Source of the DNA: an uncultured Clostridium sp.
GTDB lineage: Bacteria > Bacillota > Clostridia > TANB77 > CAG-508
Reading direction: 5' to 3'
NCBI GenBank assembly: GCA_947571115.1
Contig: CANOWW010000017.1
Span: 1-39,198, forward strand
Length of the DNA: 39,198 nt
Positions 32,408-39,198 of this stretch are shown here, one piece after another. A program made the position numbers and the translations under genes. The notes below the pieces were generated by a model. It was not told the origin of the DNA. It did no database searches and saw only the letters and a program-made list of their open reading frames with translations. Positions within the stretch are counted from its first letter, which is position 1. Each line of letters starts with the position of its first letter.

Positions 32408-33502
32408 CTACAGATACGATTTTTGGCGTCTTGCGCTTATATTCAATAATAATCCGATACAAATAAAATTAGTAACCAAAGAACTTCCTCCATAGCTAAC
32501 AAAAGGCAACGGAATTCCTGTAATCGGCAATAACCCTATCGTCATGCCGATGTTTTCTAGCATGTGAAAAAAGAAAATGCCACCAATTCCAATCGCAATA
32601 TAGGAACCAATATTGTCTTTCGCTGTTTTTGCAATATACACAATTTTCGTGATTAAAACCACATACAGCACCAAAATCGCCGCAGTCGCAATAAATCCGA
32701 ATTCTTCGCCAATCACTGAAAAAATAAAATCCGTTGTTTTGGGATGTAAAAATCCAAGCTGTGTTTGATTTCCCTGAAAAATCCCCATTCCTACTAATTG
32801 ACCTGCCCCAATCGCCAATTTAGATTGAATGATATTATAACCATCTCCTCTTGGGTCGGATTCTGGGTTGAGAAACACCTCAATTCTCTTCAAAGCATGT
32901 TGTGGCAATTTGTTGTACACAACTGGCACCAAAATGGCCATCAAAATAATCGTAAAAATAATGTATTTTTTGTCAATCCCTGAAATAAACAAAATGAACA
33001 TCATTGCAAAAATGTACGCCATGGCGGTTCCGTAATCTGGTTGTTTAATAATTAATAAAATCGGAATTGCCATAAAAATAAGTGCTGTTAAGAGTTTCCA
33101 AAAACGGTTAATTTCCTTTCTACCTCTGACTTGCAATTTACTGATTAAAAATGAAATGAACAAAATAACCACAACTTTGGCAAGTTCAGAAGGCTGAATT
33201 CCGACATCGCCAATTTGAAACCAGCTGGTTGCGCCATTTATCGGCTTTGTAAATAATACACCAATCAGGAGCCCAATCATAATGATGTAAATCACTGTTG
33301 AAAATCGCGCAATTACGTTATAATCAATTACATAGGCTAAAAATAAAAATGGTATACTAATTAAAAACCATTGTATTTGCTTTTTGAATTCCCCATATTC
33401 GGTGCTTTGCGTGGCTGAGAATAATGCAACTGCTCCAATTGCAAATAGCAATAAACTAACAATTAAAACCGTCCATTCTGTATTTTTCAATAATTTTTTC
33501 AC
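32408..33502 (-). CDS. rodA: RodA/FtsW/SpoVE family peptidoglycan glycosyltransferase
   Basis: The 364-residue protein has about ten membrane helices and SEDS motifs: NGATSWFQIGDVGIQPSELAKV, KQPDYGTAMAY, NIIQSKLAIGAGQLVGMGIFQGNQTQLGFLHPKTTDFIFSVIGEEFGF and GIPLPFVSYGGSSL. SEDS proteins polymerise lipid II with a partner penicillin-binding protein. Position after minE fits RodA. The start is GTG 33502, five bases after the minE stop with AGGGG in the minE end, indicating translational coupling. Confidence 0.93.
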   Translation of the reverse strand: MKKLLKNTEWTVLIVSLLLFAIGAVALFSATQSTEYGEFKKQIQWFLISIPFLFLAYVIDYNVIARFSTVIYIIMIGLLIGVLFTKPINGATSWFQIGDVGIQPSELAKVVVILFISFLISKLQVRGRKEINRFWKLLTALIFMAIPILLIIKQPDYGTAMAYIFAMMFILFISGIDKKYIIFTIILMAILVPVVYNKLPQHALKRIEVFLNPESDPRGDGYNIIQSKLAIGAGQLVGMGIFQGNQTQLGFLHPKTTDFIFSVIGEEFGFIATAAILVLYVVLITKIVYIAKTAKDNIGSYIAIGIGGIFFFHMLENIGMTIGLLPITGIPLPFVSYGGSSLVTNFICIGLLLNISARRQKSYL

Positions 33503-33507
33503 TTAAT

Positions 33508-34167
33508 TCATTTCCCCTTGCTTACTTTTTTTATATCCTCTTCTTCGGCTGCTTTTAATAAATCGTCAAAAGTAACGTCGTCATCCGTTTCCTCTTCTTC
33601 ATCATCAAAAACATTTTCCACAACTTTATGCTCAACTTGGGACTTTTTTTCTTTCTTTTTGGTTTTCGGTTTCGTCTTTGTTTTTTTCTCCTTTTTTTCT
33701 TCCTCTTCTACTTCTTGCTTATCTTCTGTTTCTTGTTTTTCTTCTATTCCATCAATCATTTCACTGATGGTTTCTTCTACTTTTTCTTTTTTCGCTTCTT
33801 CTTCTTTTACTTCTTCTAACTTTTTCTCGAAATCGACCCCTTCAAATTCTTTGACTTTTTCGGCTTTCATGTCATTTTTTATATTCAAAATCGGAATATT
33901 GGCATATAAGGCAGGAGCACCATTTGTGCCATCGTCATTTTGTTTGTTGGTAAGTCTTACGTCAATCGAACCTTCATCCACTACAATGTATTTTTTGATC
34001 ACATCAATAATTTCCTGTTTCATGAGTTCTAGAAAATCCACTGAAACATTGGCTCTGTCTTGCATTAAAACAAGATGTAATCTTTCTTTGGCATCGTCTT
34101 TTGACCCCAGTTCTTTATTTTCAGGTTTTACCATTCTCTTAAAAAAGTTTCCTATACTTTCAAACAT
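33508..34167 (-). CDS. minE: MinE with a long charged C-terminal extension
   Basis: The first 90-100 residues match the cell-division topology factor MinE: SKDDAKERLHLVLMQDRANVSVDFLELMKQEIIDVIKKYIVVDEGSIDVRLTNKQ, ending PALYANIPI. MinE drives MinD off the membrane and so positions the septum. Where ordinary MinE stops near residue 90, this protein continues for about 120 residues of Glu/Lys-rich, low-complexity sequence ending in an acidic block (DDEEEETDDDVTFDDLLKAA) and SKGK. The opposite strand is open only because of that composition. GGGAGG precedes ATG 34167. Confidence 0.92.
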   Translation of the reverse strand: MFESIGNFFKRMVKPENKELGSKDDAKERLHLVLMQDRANVSVDFLELMKQEIIDVIKKYIVVDEGSIDVRLTNKQNDDGTNGAPALYANIPILNIKNDMKAEKVKEFEGVDFEKKLEEVKEEEAKKEKVEETISEMIDGIEEKQETEDKQEVEEEEKKEKKTKTKPKTKKKEKKSQVEHKVVENVFDDEEEETDDDVTFDDLLKAAEEEDIKKVSKGK

Positions 34168-34209
34168 TTTCTTCCTCCCAAAATTTCTTGTGCCTTTCTT
34201 GTGCGCTAC

Positions 34210-35004
34210 TTATGCGCGCCCAAATAAACGTTTTAGCTTCGCAAAAAAACCTCTTTCTTCTCCCGGAATTGTCACTTCTATGTTTTCTCCTAATAAACGT
34301 CTTGATATTTCAATATAGGCTTTTCCTGAAGGAGCCCTTTTATTGGAAACAACTGGTTCTCCTTTGTTGGTTTGTGTGATAATATTTTCGTCGTCTGGCA
34401 CAACGCCAATTAAATCAATTGACAATAAATCCACAATATCGTCCACATCCATCATTTCGCCTTTTCTGACCATAGAGGTACGAAGCCTGTTAACAATTAA
34501 TTCTGGATTTTTGATATCAGAAGATTCCAACAAACCTATAATTCGGTCCGCATCTCGAATGGCTGAAATTTCTGCTGTTGTCACAACTAATGCTCGATTG
34601 GCTCCTGCAATGGCGTTTTTGAAACCTTGCTCAATGCCTGCCGGGCAATCGATTAATATGTAATCAAAATCTTGTTTTAAGTGATTAATTAAATCTATCA
34701 TTTGCGCTTCGTTAATCGCATTTTTATCTTTTGTTTGTGCCGCTGGAAGTAAGAAAAGCTCTTGAAATCTTTTATCTTTAATTAAAGCTTGTCTTAATTT
34801 GCATTTTCCTTCAATAACATCCACTAAATCGTAAACAATTCTATTTTCTAAGCCCATAACAACATCTAAATTTCTCAGTCCAATATCTGTGTCAATTAAA
34901 GCTACTTTTTTGCCTGCCATAGCAAGCGCTGAGCCTAGATTTGCTGTTGTTGTTGTTTTACCAACTCCACCTTTACCAGATGTTATAACAATAACTTCTC
35001 CCAT
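34210..35004 (-). CDS. minD: Septum-site determining ATPase MinD
   Basis: The 264-residue protein has the deviant Walker A GKGGVGKTT (10-18), ALIDTDIGLRNLDVVMGLENR, FDYILIDCPAGIEQGF and TTAEISAIRDADRIIGLL. It ends in an amphipathic helix (FFAKLKRLFGRA) for membrane binding. MinD is a membrane ATPase that carries MinC and is released by MinE. ATG 35004, preceded by AAGGAGG, is preferred to a 43-residue longer frame. minE follows and rodA after that; no minC lies upstream, where an orphan gene and terminator are found. Confidence 0.96.
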   Translation of the reverse strand: MGEVIVITSGKGGVGKTTTTANLGSALAMAGKKVALIDTDIGLRNLDVVMGLENRIVYDLVDVIEGKCKLRQALIKDKRFQELFLLPAAQTKDKNAINEAQMIDLINHLKQDFDYILIDCPAGIEQGFKNAIAGANRALVVTTAEISAIRDADRIIGLLESSDIKNPELIVNRLRTSMVRKGEMMDVDDIVDLLSIDLIGVVPDDENIITQTNKGEPVVSNKRAPSGKAYIEISRRLLGENIEVTIPGEERGFFAKLKRLFGRA

Positions 35005-35130
35005 TATTTTCCTCCTTAAAAATTGAAAACGCTTTTTATTTTTTGCTCTTAATATCTTATCTGTTTTTGAGCAAAAAGTCAATGAATTTTTTACAATTTT
35101 GTAATATTTTTGTAACATTTTTGTAATATG

Positions 35131-35175
35131 CAAAAAAATACAAAAGACACTCTTTTTTCAAAAGCGTGCCTTTTG
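35131..35175 (-). terminator. Terminator after the 35238 orphan gene
   Basis: Minus-strand CAAAAGGCACGC pairs with GAGTGTCTTTTG (two G-U pairs) and is followed by TATTTTTTT. Confidence 0.8.
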
Positions 35176-35237
35176 CTGTGCCTCAAATTAATGTAGGCAA
35201 TTCGTCAGTTTTTTGAGAAGATTGAGAAGAAAAAATT

Positions 35238-35690
35238 TCATTTTCTTACCCCTCTTATCCATCTTGCTCTTTTCTCTCTTCTTTCCCGTTTCTTCTGCAA
35301 CATAAGTTCCTTTTGCCTAGCCTTCAGTTTTTCTTGCTCAATCTCCATCTGCTTAAACTGCTTCTGCAGGCGCACAACATCCATATTTGCTTTGGAAACT
35401 TTAATTGTAATTCCATCCACTACAAGATGGATTTCTTTGAGAGGCTGTTGTGTTTTAAAAAAGTGTTGAAAACTTACTCCCACATTTGACCGCGGATAAA
35501 AGTACCCAGCTATCATTTTTAGCTGACTTTTTAAATCTTCATCTTTCTCTTTTTCCAGAAAAACCGCTTCCGCAATACCTGCTTCAAATTTTTTTATTTT
35601 GAGCATTCTCTCTGTCGGAGGTTGATACAGAACAAATGTCCGGCTTTTGTCTTTACCTTCTAACATTTTTATTGCCATTGTTGTTTTCAT
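35238..35690 (-). CDS. Orphan hypothetical protein with basic coiled C-terminus (150 aa)
   Basis: I do not recognise the 150-residue protein. The N-terminal two thirds look globular (TFVLYQPPTERMLKIKKFEAGIAEAVF and GVSFQHFFKTQQPLKEIHLVVDG); the last 45 residues form a highly basic coiled helix (QFKQMEIEQEKLKARQKEL, ending ARWIRGVRK), suggesting nucleic-acid or ribosome contact. AAGGAG precedes ATG 35690. Promoter of the conserved-spacer family and own terminator make it a single-gene unit. Confidence 0.75.
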   Translation of the reverse strand: MKTTMAIKMLEGKDKSRTFVLYQPPTERMLKIKKFEAGIAEAVFLEKEKDEDLKSQLKMIAGYFYPRSNVGVSFQHFFKTQQPLKEIHLVVDGITIKVSKANMDVVRLQKQFKQMEIEQEKLKARQKELMLQKKRERREKRARWIRGVRK

Positions 35691-35742
35691 GCTTGTCTCC
35701 TTTCTTTCGCTGACACACTGACTCTATTTTTGTGATACTTTA

Positions 35743-35771
35743 TTTATATCATAATTAACATAAAATGTCAA
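35743..35771 (-). promoter_or_regulatory. Promoter of the 35238 orphan gene
   Basis: On the minus strand, TTGACA (35766-35771), spacer TTTTATGTTAATTATGA and TATAAA (35743-35748): conserved-spacer family. Confidence 0.85.
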
Positions 35772-35811
35772 GAGATTTGCACTGAATTCTAATTTTTCAA
35801 CAAAATTTCAA

Positions 35812-35844
35812 AGCAGGCAAAACCTATTTACTGTTTTACCTGCT
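35812..35844 (-). terminator. Terminator after the 35860 orphan gene
   Basis: Minus-strand AGCAGGTAAAAC pairs with GTTTTGCCTGCT (one mismatch) around a loop of about ten bases, fifteen bases after the stop. Confidence 0.7.
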
Positions 35845-35859
35845 TTATTCGCTATAATA

Positions 35860-36495
35860 CTATATCAGCAGCCACATTTTGAGTTCCTCGTCGTACTGCA
35901 AACCAATATCCTTCGTCGGAGTAACTAACGGACGACCCCCACGGCTACCGCAGAAGGTATAGAAATTGCTGATGGTGATGTAACCGTCGTCCACATACCA
36001 CGCGTAGTTGCTGTAAGTAGGCGAAGCCAGCCAATATCCAGGACACAATTCCTTTCTAAGTGGAATGAACGGTTCGCTTGGACTACTACCCAAGTCAATC
36101 CAACTCCAATGACGCTTTGGAAATATTGTTGAATGTTGATTCATTGCGTTCCAACAGCCAAAGAACTGCTCTAACGTGGGACCGCCTACTGCTTTTGCCC
36201 CAGAAATACCTGAAGCAAACTTTTCCCACATGGTTAGGTCTTCCAACCAATCAATCAAATCTTTCTCGCGTGAGGCAATATAAACTGCATACTCTCCTTG
36301 CGCTCCTTTTACAGAATATTCTTCCATGTCAAAAAGGCTACTTCGAACACAGTCCTTCGCTATCAAATGCAGCTTTTCGCCATCAAAAAATAGCTGCCAC
36401 TGGTCTACTCCATTTGCCTCATACTTTACCTCGAGTTTCTTTCCCTCAAGGTCTTTCGCCCTCAGCTCTGTTACTCCAATTTTCCGTCCTGCCAT
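35860..36495 (-). CDS. Orphan protein with DUF6273-like C-terminal domain (211 aa)
   Basis: The 211-residue protein starts at ATG 36495 (MAGRKIGVTELRAKDLEGKK), which follows GGAGC; a longer frame from 36519 is rejected. The last 80 residues, with FIPLRKELCPGYWLASPTYS, YAWYVDDGYITI and SRGGRPLV, resemble DUF6273/major-paralogous-type surface domains (xYWLRSP...GxRPxx). No signal peptide is visible, which is unusual for that domain, so it may act inside the cell. It is preceded by a conserved-spacer promoter. Confidence 0.65.
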   Translation of the reverse strand: MAGRKIGVTELRAKDLEGKKLEVKYEANGVDQWQLFFDGEKLHLIAKDCVRSSLFDMEEYSVKGAQGEYAVYIASREKDLIDWLEDLTMWEKFASGISGAKAVGGPTLEQFFGCWNAMNQHSTIFPKRHWSWIDLGSSPSEPFIPLRKELCPGYWLASPTYSNYAWYVDDGYITISNFYTFCGSRGGRPLVTPTKDIGLQYDEELKMWLLI

Positions 36496-36564
36496 TTCTT
36501 GCTCCTTTCTTTTCTTCACTAAGAAAATATAATTGTCTTGTTTCTAAATTACTTTTACGTCAGC

Positions 36565-36593
36565 ACTATATCATATTTTATATAAAATGTCAA
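36565..36593 (-). promoter_or_regulatory. Promoter of the 35860 orphan gene
   Basis: On the minus strand, TTGACA (36588-36593), spacer TTTTATATAAAATATGA and TATAGT (36565-36570): conserved-spacer family. Confidence 0.8.
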
Positions 36594-36629
36594 ATACCTC
36601 AAAAACTGAAAATATTTTGCAAAAACATA

Positions 36630-36658
36630 TTGTTCAAATTTGGATTATATGATATGAT
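36630..36658 (+). promoter_or_regulatory. Probable promoter of the 36691 membrane-protein gene
   Basis: TTGTTC (36630-36635) and TATGAT (36653-36658), 17 bp apart, 33 bp before the ATG. Confidence 0.55.
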
Positions 36659-36690
36659 AAGTAATATTAATACAAAGGAGAATTTTATTT

Positions 36691-37227
36691 ATGGAAACAA
36701 AAGAAACCAGCTATAAAAAACTTTTCAATTTAACGACCGTTAAATTTTTGTCTTACACCATTTTAATTGGATTTATTTTAATGCTTATCACGATTTGGGT
36801 CAATTATAGCTTAGATATTGCCAACCTTAACAGCTTGCCATTGTCCATTGCTTTGTCCTTAATGTGTGGTATTTTCATTTTTTATTTATTGCGTTTTATT
36901 TGCAAAAGTAGCACCATTGAGGCTTTTAAAAAAGATAAACTAAGTGTCGAAAATGCAAAACTTTTCCTAAAATACATGAATTTGTTTTACGTTATTTGCG
37001 TTATTTTTTCGATCGTTGTTTGTCTGGGATATTTACTGGTTGATAATTATATCTTTATCAATGCTAGTAATCATTTTCCAGAACTTGCAAGTGCCATTTT
37101 AGATGAGTATAACAATACATTCATCCCAAAACTTTGGAACACGATTATTATCGAAATTTCGCTTGTGGTTTCATTTTTCTCGTTAATTCCTTACCAAAAA
37201 AAAGTTTTTGAAAAATGTAACCAATAA
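36691..37227 (+). CDS. Four-helix membrane protein of unknown function
   Basis: The 178-residue protein has four likely membrane helices (about 16-37, 49-68, 91-113 and 150-168) with short loops and a charged central loop (KSSTIEAFKKDKLSVENAKLFLKY), an arrangement like DUF2975-type proteins of Firmicutes. That family is often paired with a small Cro-like regulator, but none is adjacent, so the name is tentative. AAAGGAG precedes ATG 36691 and a strong terminator follows. Confidence 0.65.
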   Translation: METKETSYKKLFNLTTVKFLSYTILIGFILMLITIWVNYSLDIANLNSLPLSIALSLMCGIFIFYLLRFICKSSTIEAFKKDKLSVENAKLFLKYMNLFYVICVIFSIVVCLGYLLVDNYIFINASNHFPELASAILDEYNNTFIPKLWNTIIIEISLVVSFFSLIPYQKKVFEKCNQ

Positions 37228-37236
37228 ATTTTGAGG

Positions 37237-37270
37237 GCTGTAAAAAACTAAACATTTTTACAGCTTTTTT
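37237..37270 (+). terminator. Terminator after the membrane-protein gene
   Basis: GCTGTAAAAA pairs with TTTTTACAGC around an eight-base loop and is followed by TTTTTT. Confidence 0.9.
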
Positions 37271-37580
37271 TAAACAATGACTTTTGCCAAAATGCCAAGC
37301 GTAATCCCCAGAATATTGCCAAAAGAAGAAAATCTGCCTTTGTATATTTTATTGGATTCTGGAAGCAATTCGCAAGAAACAATGTACAACATCGCACCTG
37401 CAGCAAACGCCAACGAAAAACCAATTAATTCTTTTGAAATATTGCCAATTATTGCCCCGCAAAAAGCTCCCATTCCAGTCGTCACACCAGATAACGCTGT
37501 CAGCACAATCGCTTTGAATTTTCCATAACCGCTATTGTTGATGGGAAGTGCAATGGATATTCCTTCTGGTACATTCCAAA
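37270..37580 (-). pseudogene. ZIP family metal transporter, 5' part displaced by an insertion
   Basis: Read upstream from the stop at 37270, the frame is open through LTALSGVTTGMGAFCGAIIGNISKELIGFSLAFAAGAMLYIVSCELLPES and back to NVPEGISIALPINNSGYGKF. That is the C-terminal third of a ZIP/ZupT-type Zn2+/Fe2+ transporter, including the second metal-site helix (CELLPES, normally HELLPE). The N-PEG motif should be preceded by His and four more membrane helices; the frame instead runs into the end of the recombinase gene. The 5' part presumably lies at the other end of the element, outside the window. Confidence 0.8.
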
Positions 37581-39198
37581 TTAGACAGTCGCATTTTTTA
37601 TCCTATTTAATTTTCTAAAATTAAATACAACATCCACTTGTTTATCTTGGTGAATTAAAATTTTATGGACAATCACTCTCATTAATTCTGAACTTGGTTT
37701 TTCCAAATTCAAAAAAGTCTGAATAATTTTTTCTAACTCTTTTTCATTGTCCTCTTCTGCATTCAACCTTTCTCGATTTAACTCCTCGTATAACTCATTT
37801 TTCTCTTCAATTTCTCTCTTTAATTTGTTTGATAAGCGCTGATACATTTCTTCGCTTATCTTATTATCTAGCTTATCCATATACATTTTGTCAAATTTGT
37901 CATGAATTAAACCTACTTCTATTTCCAACTTTTTTAACATTTTTGTATAATCATACGTTGTTTTGTTTGCGTGATAATTTAATTCAATCTTTTTGCTGTC
38001 GATATCTTGAAACAGATTTCTGATTGTCTCCAAAACAGATTCTTCCAATTTCAAGTAATTAAAACCATGAGAAGTGCAAAGTCCTAGACTAGAATTTCTG
38101 CGATAATTATTACAAATCATGTATGGAGTGTTTTTACTTGTGCCTCTATTTTGGCTACGAAAGCCAATCGTATGATTGCATTCATAGCAAAACAATAAGC
38201 CATCTAATAAAAAATCATGTTTTTTTTCATTTCTACCATAACTTTGAACAATGACCATTTTTTGGATATTATCAAATGTCTTCTTATCAATAATTGACTC
38301 GTGCGTATTTTCTACAATACGCCATTCTTCTTTGGGATTTGGTCTTAATTTTCGATTTTTATAACTAATTCTGCTATATTTATTTTGAATCGTATTTCCT
38401 ATGTAAACTTCATTTTTCAAAATATTTTTGATGGATTTATTTTCCCAAAATGTGGCTTGACTACTTCGTAATTGTTTCAAAGTTGGAATTTCATTATCAT
38501 TCAAATATTTTTTGATGTCACATAGTCTGTTGCCTGCTATCGCCATATCAAAGATTTTTCTGACGATTTTAGCTTCGTCTTCTTGTATGATTAAGTGATT
38601 TTTGTCTTCGGGGTCTCTTCTGTATCCCAATGGAACGGTTCCACCCAGCCATTTCCCTTGTGTTTGCATAGTAGCAAAAGCAGATTTAATCTTTTTTGAC
38701 AAATCTTTGGAATACATATCATTCAAAATCGCCTTAAATGGTGCAATATCATTGTTTCCATTATTGTGTGCAAAAGTGTCAACTCCGTCATTGACTGACA
38801 CATATCTCACCTTTTTTTCTGGGAACCATTTTTCAACATATTCGCCAGTTTCAATATAATCACGTCCTAGACGAGATAAATCCTTCGTGATAACCATATT
38901 GATTTTACCGAATCTCAATGTCTTTTATCATTCGTCTAAAATCTGGACGATTAAAATTGGTGCCTGTGTAACCTGGGTCAATATAAGTGTCGATTAATTC
39001 ATAATCGGAACCCAATTTTCCTACATAATCCAATAGCAAAGCTTTCTGATTCGTAATACTCTCACTTTCGTCAATCCTGCGGTCTTCGTCTTCTTTTGAC
39101 AATCGTATATAAATCGCTATCTTGTATTTCGCTTTTCTCATTATTGCTTCAAGCATTATACCTCCCTTCTATGCCTGAAAAAATAATTTGAATTTATA
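37576..39198. mobile_element. One end of an integrative element with a large serine recombinase
   Basis: The element boundary is placed at about 37576-37580, where the ZIP reading frame departs from its family next to the Asn of N-x-PEG and the recombinase stop codon is reached. Large serine recombinase genes usually lie at the end of their element next to the attachment site. The other end is beyond the window, so size and cargo are unknown, and the exact core bases cannot be fixed without the second junction. Confidence 0.6.
37581..39156 (-). pseudogene. Large serine recombinase (TndX/Tn4451-like), frameshifted
   Basis: The 5' frame (39156 to 38905) encodes the start of the resolvase domain with catalytic Ser20 in AIYIRLSKED and ends DFRRMIKDIE; the other frame continues FGKINMVITKDLSRLGRDYIETGEYVEKWF, the recombinase domain (PLGYRRDPEDKNHLIIQEDEAKIVRKIFDMA), the zinc ribbon (LLFCYECNHTIGFR and MICNNYRRNSSLGLC) and a coiled C-terminus. 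A one-base shift at about 38905-38918 separates them. Intact, the enzyme would have about 525 residues. It is either inactive or the base is a sequencing error. GGGAGG precedes ATG 39156. Confidence 0.88.

Noticed and set aside
33518..34318. Long plus-strand open frame (Ser/Phe-rich) opposite minE
   Set aside because: It is the antisense of the Glu/Lys-rich MinE tail; low complexity explains its openness and it has no ribosome-binding site.
35101..35130. Short direct repeats of TTTTTGTAA near minD
   Set aside because: Three imperfect copies in an AT-rich spacer; too short and irregular to call a repeat element.

Overview
The window is AT-rich (roughly one third G+C by eye) DNA from a Gram-positive, probably spore-forming bacterium of the class Clostridia. 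The evidence is consistent: strong GGAGG ribosome-binding sites, sigma-A promoters, a SAM-I (S-box) riboswitch in front of metK, a SpoIIQ-like M23 protein, a GerS-like germination protein, an EndoA/MazF of Bacillus length, a Tex protein and a MinD-MinE-RodA cluster. Species cannot be decided from the sequence. Most genes lie on the minus strand.

Layout. 1-4.1 kb is accessory: a GNAT acetyltransferase cut by the window edge, a 35-residue DUF6440-like protein, a frameshifted VanZ-domain gene, an HxlR regulator with a DUF4180 partner, a divergent cupin gene, and a MarR regulator with two tandem operator-like palindromes. 4.1-11.9 kb is mostly core: spoIIQ-like, metK with its riboswitch, pcrA, purB and a PepV-type dipeptidase. 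12-15.5 kb is a three-gene operon (two-helix membrane protein, solute-binding/VWA protein, TelA). 15.7-22.5 kb holds a response-regulator/HD-GYP protein, tex and an ABC-F ATPase, with three single orphan genes between them.

22.5-28.7 kb is the most unusual part. Seven near-identical palindromes (ATATGACAT-N4-ATGTCATAT) separate small modules: a VanZ gene plus a PemK-type toxin with a 47-residue partner, an orphan gene, a Panacea/PemK toxin-antitoxin pair, a GyrI-like plus SplB-like radical-SAM operon ending in a broken small gene, a second GyrI-like gene broken by a GC-rich palindromic insertion, and a WYL-domain regulator. The WYL gene has the longest form of the palindrome directly in front of its ribosome-binding site, so a local WYL regulon is my leading inference; a boundary or cassette repeat is the alternative.

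28.7-37.2 kb carries an elongator tRNA-Met, a MazF/EndoA next to a GerS-like gene, dusB, rodA-minE-minD (no adjacent minC; MinE has a very long charged tail) and more orphan genes. At 37.3 kb a ZIP-type metal transporter gene is interrupted inside its conserved N-x-PEG motif by one end of a mobile element whose large serine recombinase is itself frameshifted; the element runs off the right edge.

A second window-wide pattern is a promoter family. At least seven genes (purB, four orphan hypotheticals, a BlaI/MecI-like gene and the 47-residue partner gene) have -35 TTGACA and -10 TATAAT boxes joined by a 17-bp spacer that is itself conserved (about TTTTATGTAAAWTATGA). Most are single-gene units with strong terminators and less AT-biased codons than their neighbours, which suggests a shared regulatory or evolutionary origin.
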